Assembly (NCBI GenBank): GCA_001800315.1
Contig: MGVE01000014.1
Coordinates: 49,358 to 113,357 of the forward strand
Direction of reading: 5' to 3'
DNA: 64,000 bases
Origin: Elusimicrobia bacterium RIFOXYA2_FULL_47_53
GTDB taxonomy: Bacteria > Elusimicrobiota > Endomicrobiia > Endomicrobiales > XYA2-FULL-47-53
Shown here: one piece after another, positions 59,566 through 64,000 of the stretch
How positions within the stretch are numbered: the stretch's first letter is position 1
Layout of the letters: every line of letters begins with the position of its first letter
Translations under genes and position numbers: made by a program
Notes under the pieces: generated by a model
What the model saw: the letters and a program-made list of their open reading frames with translations, nothing else
Database searches by the model: none
What the model was told of the DNA's origin: nothing

Positions 59566-60639
59566 TTAGTTTTTTATTCTTTTGTAAAATGGTTTTTTGA
59601 CGACTTCAGCCGGTTTTTTCTGGCCGTGGATAAGAATTTCTATCTTCTCGCCCGGTTCAAGCCTTTTGGCGGAGAAGCCCATGCCAATGCCTTTTTTGAG
59701 CGTCGGAGAAAAGGTTCCGCTTACAACGCTGCCGGTTTTTTCGCCGCGATAGATTATATCACAATTGCCCCTTGGAATTCCACCCGACATTGAAAAAGCG
59801 GCCAGATATTTTTTCAAACCCTCATTTTTTTCTTTTACCAGAGCAGGTTTGCCGATAAAATCCTTGTCAAAAGAGACCGCCCAGGAGAGCCCCGCTTCAA
59901 GCGGAGTGGTCGCCTCGTCAATCTCATGGCCGTGGAGAGGCATGCAGGCCTCCAGGCGCAGAGTATCCCTGCAGCCGAGGCCGCAGGGTTTTGCCCCGGC
60001 TTTAAGAAGCGCCTGCCATACCTGAACCGCGCACTCTTTTGAAAACAGCAGTTCAAAGCCGTCCTCTCCGGTGTATCCGGTGCGCGCGAGGAAAGCGAAT
60101 TCAGGCTTAAACGGGACAAAATCCGGCGTTATAAAGTTAAAGTATTTTATTTTAGACAAATCCTGTTTCACGAAGGGCTGCAGCAGTTTCTCCGCCTCCG
60201 GGCCCTGCAGGGCCAGAAGACAAAGCCCGGCGCTTAAGTTCTCTAAACTTACGCTCTGCGTGATATTTTTTTTAAGCCACTCAAAATCTTTTCCGGCGTT
60301 TGAGGCGTTGACAATCAGCAGGATGTCTTTCTCCCTGCGGTAAATTATTATGTCATCTATTATGCCGCCGTTTTCATTTAAGAGCATGGAGTATCTGGCC
60401 TGGCCCGGCGCAAGCGCCGCGACCCTGGCCGGCACCAGCTTTTCTAAGAAATTTACGGCACCGGGCCCGGAAATGAGTATTTCGCCCATGTGAGAGGTGT
60501 CAAAAATACCGGCTTTGTTTCTGACGGCGTTATGCTCATCAATTATGGATGAGTAGAATACCGGCATCTCCCATCCTCCAAACTCGGTAAACCTCGCGTT
60601 TAATTTTTTGTGTTCATCGTACAGCACGGTTTGAAGCAT
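59566..60639 (-). CDS. gcvT: Glycine cleavage system T protein (aminomethyltransferase)
   Basis: A 357-residue tetrahydrofolate-dependent aminomethyltransferase that releases ammonia and makes methylene-THF. Motifs MGEILISGPGA, RYSMLLNENGGIIDD (folate Asp region), YTGEDGFELL and GLGCRDTLRLEACMPLHGHE are intact. It starts 1 nt after the lpd stop, so the two are coupled. Confidence 0.97.
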   Translation of the reverse strand: MLQTVLYDEHKKLNARFTEFGGWEMPVFYSSIIDEHNAVRNKAGIFDTSHMGEILISGPGAVNFLEKLVPARVAALAPGQARYSMLLNENGGIIDDIIIYRREKDILLIVNASNAGKDFEWLKKNITQSVSLENLSAGLCLLALQGPEAEKLLQPFVKQDLSKIKYFNFITPDFVPFKPEFAFLARTGYTGEDGFELLFSKECAVQVWQALLKAGAKPCGLGCRDTLRLEACMPLHGHEIDEATTPLEAGLSWAVSFDKDFIGKPALVKEKNEGLKKYLAAFSMSGGIPRGNCDIIYRGEKTGSVVSGTFSPTLKKGIGMGFSAKRLEPGEKIEILIHGQKKPAEVVKKPFYKRIKN

Positions 60640-60640
60640 A

Positions 60641-61999
60641 TTATTTTACCCTTTCTATGGATTTTCCAAGCGCGTCCTGGCAGGCCTCGTACAAGGTTTC
60701 CGCGGTGGCCGGGTGAAAAAACAGCTCTCTGCTCAGATCAGCGGCTGAAAGGCCGTTTTTGATGGCAAGAGCCGCGGTGGTGATCAGGTTTTCTGCGTCC
60801 GGCCCGGCCATCTGAACGCCCAGCAGCCTGCCTGATTGTTTGTCGCAGATGACTTTGACAAAGCCGCTTCGTTCGCCCTCAATAAAGGCCTTTGAGTTTG
60901 CAGAGACCAGCGACCTGCCGATTGAAATGTCTGAGGCGGCGCAGTCTTGTTCCTTTGCTCCCGCGCTTGCGGAGGGCGGAAATGAGAACACGGCCTTAGG
61001 AATGTGCTTAATGCCAAAAGAGTTTTTCTGTCCGAGAGCGTTTTCGGCGGCGGTTATTCCCTCGCCCTGCGCGGTGTACGCCAGATAAGACCTGCCGTTA
61101 ACATCACCCGCGGCGTAAATGCCTTTGGCCGAGGTTTCAATAAAATCGTTAACCTCAATGCCCTGTTTTGAATATTTCACACCGGCATTTTCCAGAGTCA
61201 GCGCGTCGGTATTGGGTTTTCTGCCGGTTGCGACCAAAACCTTTTCAAATGATTTGGCAATTGAGGATACGCCTTGCTCGCCTTCAAGAACCTTGACTCC
61301 CTGGCGCAGAAGCGTTTTTTTGACTTCGCCGGCAAGCTCCGCGTCTTCAGCGGGCAGAATATGCGGCTGTTTTTCCGCGAGAGTTACTTCGCATCCGAAT
61401 CCGGAGGCAATCGCGGCAAGCTCCACTCCAATGGCTCCTCCGCCTATCACCAGCAGCGATTTCGGCAGTTCTTTCAGAAGAAAAAAATCGTCGGAATCAA
61501 TAATTGTTTCGTGGTCAACTGTTAAGCCGGGAATTGAGTTCGGAGATGAACCCGCTGCGATTATGATTCCGGCGGCTTTTATGTGTATTTTTTCGCCGGT
61601 GCCGGGCTCAATATATTCAACAATGCCGCAGCCGGCCAGAGAAGCAGTGACATGCAATATCTTGATGGCGCTTTTTTCAATATGGCCGCGGAGATTTTTT
61701 ACAAGCAGGTCAACGGTTTTTGTCTTTTTTTCTATAACGGAGGCGAAGCTGAGGTTTACGGCCGGGGCCGTGATGCCGAAATCAGAGGCTCTCTTAATTT
61801 TTTTCTGAAAATTCAGGGACTGCCACAGGAATTTGGTCGGTATACAGCCGCGGTTAAGGCAGGTGCCGCCGAGGTCCCGCCTTTCGGCTAAAATCACCCT
61901 GGCTCCCAGCTGAGAGGCCCTGAGCGCGGCGCTGTAGCCGGCAGGCCCGCCGCCAATAACGCATATATCGCATTCCGTTTGTTTGATTTTTATTTTCAT
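60641..61999 (-). CDS. lpd: Dihydrolipoyl dehydrogenase
   Basis: A 452-residue FAD flavoenzyme that reoxidises the lipoyl arm of GcvH with NAD+. FAD motif VIGGGPAGYSAALRA, redox disulfide GGTCLNRGCIPTK, NAD motif VIGGGAIGVELAA, second FAD motif GIYAAGDVNG and active-site FHPATAE at the dimer interface. First gene of the gcv set; no 2-oxoacid dehydrogenase genes are nearby, so the glycine system is its likely main user. No glycine riboswitch is evident in the 86 nt leader. Confidence 0.96.
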   Translation of the reverse strand: MKIKIKQTECDICVIGGGPAGYSAALRASQLGARVILAERRDLGGTCLNRGCIPTKFLWQSLNFQKKIKRASDFGITAPAVNLSFASVIEKKTKTVDLLVKNLRGHIEKSAIKILHVTASLAGCGIVEYIEPGTGEKIHIKAAGIIIAAGSSPNSIPGLTVDHETIIDSDDFFLLKELPKSLLVIGGGAIGVELAAIASGFGCEVTLAEKQPHILPAEDAELAGEVKKTLLRQGVKVLEGEQGVSSIAKSFEKVLVATGRKPNTDALTLENAGVKYSKQGIEVNDFIETSAKGIYAAGDVNGRSYLAYTAQGEGITAAENALGQKNSFGIKHIPKAVFSFPPSASAGAKEQDCAASDISIGRSLVSANSKAFIEGERSGFVKVICDKQSGRLLGVQMAGPDAENLITTAALAIKNGLSAADLSRELFFHPATAETLYEACQDALGKSIERVK

Positions 62000-62085
62000 C
62001 AGGTTTTCTTCACAAAAAAATAACGCAGGCTTTATTGCCCGCGCTGAAATTCTACATTTTATGGAATGTTTTGTAAAGCATCGGA

Positions 62086-62505
62086 TTATGAGAGGCTGAC
62101 AGTATTATTTGAAGCGGCATTACCGTATAAACCGGGAATCTGCCCGGCATTTACGGCCTGTTCAGAGGCAAAACTGAGGTTGTCCCCCGCGTTGATTGAT
62201 AGTTTGTCGGCCCATCCCGCCGGCAGTTCAAGCACGCTGTTTGCGAGAGGCACTATAGGTATCATTCTCCAGGGATTAAGGTTTCTTGCTATTTTTACAA
62301 CGGTGTGCCTGGAGTCTAAAAAAACCGCGTCAATAGGGAACTTTACGAAAAAAGTATGTATCCCGTTGCATGGAAAAATAAGAAGGCCGGTGTCCGGCGG
62401 AGTTTGGGTCCACATCCAGCCCCTGAGTCGCTGAAGCGTTGTGCGGGCCAGAAGAACCGCTACCCCGGTAGAGTTATTATTGACGAACAAATATTGTGTT
62501 TTCAC
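62086..62505 (-). CDS. DUF192 family protein
   Basis: A 139-residue DUF192 protein. The family pattern is present: RLRGWMW near residue 27, LLIFPCNGIHTFFVKFPIDAVFLD near 41-64 and LELPAGWADKLSINAGD near 92-108. The fold is a small beta-barrel of unknown function. No signal peptide is present, unlike many members. It ends 86 nt before lpd and may be cotranscribed with it. Confidence 0.87.
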   Translation of the reverse strand: MKTQYLFVNNNSTGVAVLLARTTLQRLRGWMWTQTPPDTGLLIFPCNGIHTFFVKFPIDAVFLDSRHTVVKIARNLNPWRMIPIVPLANSVLELPAGWADKLSINAGDNLSFASEQAVNAGQIPGLYGNAASNNTVSLS

Positions 62506-62599
62506 GCTTCAAGTATAACCCAAAATCCGGCGGGTGTCAATAGAAAGTTCAAATAATTATCAAATATTTATTGCCGCCTGTCAGCCGCAGGCGATAGAT

Positions 62600-62760
62600 G
62601 ATTACCCCAAATCCTCAAGTAAGGCGGCGCGCTCATTCTGATCTCCCGCAGGGAGAGAAGAATCTCGTCGTTGGGTGAATAACGATTCTTCACTTCGTTC
62701 AGGGTGACTTTGCCTGACGGTGAAGATTTCATCCGTCAGTCCATGGGGACTATCTGAGGA
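62600..62760. repeat. Composite dispersed repeat island 7
   Basis: Short non-coding island with CTCCCGCAGGGAG, AAGAATCTCGTCGTTGGGTG, CTTCACTTCGTTCAGGGTGA and CTGACGGTGAAGATTTCATC, all seen in inverted form in island 2 (12800-12910). Confidence 0.8.
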
Positions 62761-62785
62761 CCCGTGAACCGGAGATTTTGAGTTT

Positions 62786-62815
62786 TTGACTTTCCAGGCA
62801 TGATATTGCTATAAT
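62786..62815 (+). promoter_or_regulatory. Sigma-70 promoter for the plus-strand sensor gene
   Basis: TTGACT (62786-62791), 18 nt, TATAAT (62810-62815) on the plus strand. The leader to the proposed start at 62903 is about 80 nt. Confidence 0.8.
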
Positions 62816-62902
62816 ATTCCAGTCTGTTGCCGTCTATATCGGCACTTTTGCTGTGCGATTTGGATGTGAATTAGTCATAATTAAGTCTTCCGGGGGGCTC
62901 TT

Positions 62903-63901
62903 CTGAAAAACAAATTATCCGTTAATTTAACTGCCGTACTTTCGGCCGTGGGCGCGATTTTGGTTATCGGGCTTCTTTTTTTATATCACCTGCCTTCGCT
63001 TTCCTCAAAATCCCTGGCCGCGCTGAACGAAAAACTCAAGGCCGTGACCCTGCTTTCCGAACCGGCCGTGGCAAAAGCGGTTTCCTCCAAGGACGATATC
63101 GCCCTCTTTTCAGAAATTGAAAAAATATCAAAAGTGGAGGATATTTCCTCCGCTTATATGCTGGATAATTCGGCCAGAGTCACTATCCACAACAATACTG
63201 CTCAGTGGGGCAGCGAGCTTTCGGACGAGTATTCCAAAAAAGCCGTCGCGTCCCCCAAAACAATTATACAGAAACTCCCCTCAGCGAATAAATACCTGTA
63301 CTCAAGCCGCGTAGCTTCATCCGCGACATTGTGCATTGAGGTTTCTTCTCAGAGAATGAAGGATTTTAATAGTTCGGAGTCAAAAAAGGCCCTTTACACG
63401 GCAGCGATAGTAATTGTTGTTTATACTCTTCTTATGATAGTTATAGTAAACAGGTTCGTGAAAATTCCGGTTCAGAAATTTGAGCAGGCGGCAGCTTCGC
63501 TTATTTCAGGTGGCGCCGCGGATTATAAAGGCGAGTACGACAGTATTTTTGAGAAAATAAAGGCTTTTGCTGTTGAGAAATCTTCAGGCCGTTCCGCCGG
63601 GGGCGCCGACGCGTCTGAGATTATCGGTTTTGGCCTGAATGCCTGGAATATCGGAATTTTAGCGGTGGATTCGCAGAACAAAGTAGTGTATATCAACGAA
63701 ACGGCCGGCGATTTGCTCGGGATTATTGACGGCGAATCTCTGAAAGGAAAGCACCTGTTGGATGCCGTGCCTGAACCCGAGCTGCTTGAAGTTATTAAAA
63801 AATCAAAAGCAATTCCGAACCAGACGGCAGAAACAAAATACAAAGAAAAAACCGCTAAGGCGGTTTCCCGCGAGAGCGGCACGGCAGTATTGTTTATTTA
63901 G
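62903..63901 (+). CDS. Membrane sensor protein with PAS domain, no output domain
   Basis: About 332 residues: a first transmembrane segment (AVGAILVIGLLFLYHLPSL), a periplasmic part of about 110 residues, a second transmembrane segment (AAIVIVVYTLLMIVIVNRFV), a HAMP-like linker and a PAS domain (NIGILAVDSQNKVVYINETA). The frame ends after the PAS domain, so there is no kinase, cyclase or methyl-accepting module. The usual GTG start (62948) would cut the first segment short; CTG at 62903, 5 nt after GGGGGG, restores a positively charged N-terminus, but a non-ATG/GTG/TTG start is uncertain. It is the only complete plus-strand gene and has its own promoter. Confidence 0.72.
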   Translation: MKNKLSVNLTAVLSAVGAILVIGLLFLYHLPSLSSKSLAALNEKLKAVTLLSEPAVAKAVSSKDDIALFSEIEKISKVEDISSAYMLDNSARVTIHNNTAQWGSELSDEYSKKAVASPKTIIQKLPSANKYLYSSRVASSATLCIEVSSQRMKDFNSSESKKALYTAAIVIVVYTLLMIVIVNRFVKIPVQKFEQAAASLISGGAADYKGEYDSIFEKIKAFAVEKSSGRSAGGADASEIIGFGLNAWNIGILAVDSQNKVVYINETAGDLLGIIDGESLKGKHLLDAVPEPELLEVIKKSKAIPNQTAETKYKEKTAKAVSRESGTAVLFI

Positions 63902-63914
63902 TTTAACTTGTCTT

Positions 63915-64000
63915 CTACCTGTTTTGAATTTTCTTCATCAGCTCTCTGATCTGCGGCATATCCTTATCGTCAGGAGCGAGCGCTACGGCCTTTTCCCAGT
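63915..64000 (-). CDS. C-terminal end of a TPR-like protein (partial)
   Basis: The last 27 codons of a minus-strand gene that continues beyond the window. The readable tail, EKAVALAPDDKDMPQIRELM followed by KKIQNR and a TAG stop, has the form of a final tetratricopeptide repeat (AxxLxPxD). Nothing can be said about the rest. Confidence 0.6.
   Translation of the reverse strand, partial: WEKAVALAPDDKDMPQIRELMKKIQNR

Noticed and set aside
62000-62085. Glycine riboswitch before lpd
   Set aside because: The 86-nt space is too short for a tandem glycine riboswitch and lacks its conserved elements; the single weak GC stem there has no T tract.

Overview
The window is a chromosomal segment of an uncultured-type, Gram-negative (diderm) bacterium. 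Evidence for two membranes is several outer-membrane beta-barrels with signal peptides, a PorV-like protein beside a secreted protein with a FlgD-like C-terminal domain, lipoproteins and a lytic transglycosylase. Housekeeping proteins are full length but the gene neighbourhoods match no model phylum I know. A GH57 amylase, a carboxynorspermidine-type polyamine pathway, a membrane TPR glycosyltransferase and PorV/FlgD-like surface proteins fit lineages such as Elusimicrobiota, Omnitrophota or nearby candidate phyla. That placement is inference with low confidence. Nearly all genes lie on the minus strand; only the last complete gene is on the plus strand.

Layout. 1-1337: no convincing gene; palindromes and a strong terminator. 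1338-8292: surface and glycan genes (GH57, three outer-membrane proteins). 8477-9813: TPR protein and PHP phosphoesterase. 9832-14620: three tRNA genes (Arg-CCU, Pro-CGG, Pro-GGG) embedded in unusual repeats, with apt, a group-2-type sigma factor, acyP, panD and a broken DUF486 gene. 14658-21371: MerR-like regulator, HU, then a tightly overlapping hflX-pgsA-der-plsY-gpsA-HU operon, miaA and a tiny lipoprotein absent from simple ORF lists. 21764-28972: mutL, PilZ, mutS, lytic transglycosylase, miaB. 29087-32618: AT-rich island with an FRG-domain protein, a RAYT-type transposase in inverted repeats, a small membrane protein and a nucleotidyltransferase/partner pair with an autoregulation-type promoter-operator. 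32679-40163: TPR glycosyltransferase, rsgA, DUF475/TerC-like protein, polyamine pair. 40396-52037: glutamine amidotransferase, spmB-spmA, LD-carboxypeptidase, hybrid histidine kinase, radC, release-factor-like protein, HAD and alpha/beta hydrolases, sugar ABC importer without ATPase. 52593-61999: PorV-like protein and secreted partner directly behind a complete glycine cleavage set (lpd, gcvT, gcvH, gcvPA, gcvPB). 62086-64000: DUF192 protein, a PAS sensor, and the tail of a TPR gene.

What stands out is the repeat content. Composite dispersed repeats occupy at least seven intergenic spaces. A second class consists of about 160-175 bp foldback elements whose terminal inverted repeats differ from copy to copy yet match within each copy. 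One has split a DUF486 gene; two sit 3 nt upstream of the two tRNA-Pro genes and are followed by arrays of alternating element right ends. A dispersed repeat has also entered miaB in frame. The window encodes one HUH (RAYT-family) transposase, the obvious candidate for mobilising at least the palindromic class, though that link is inference.
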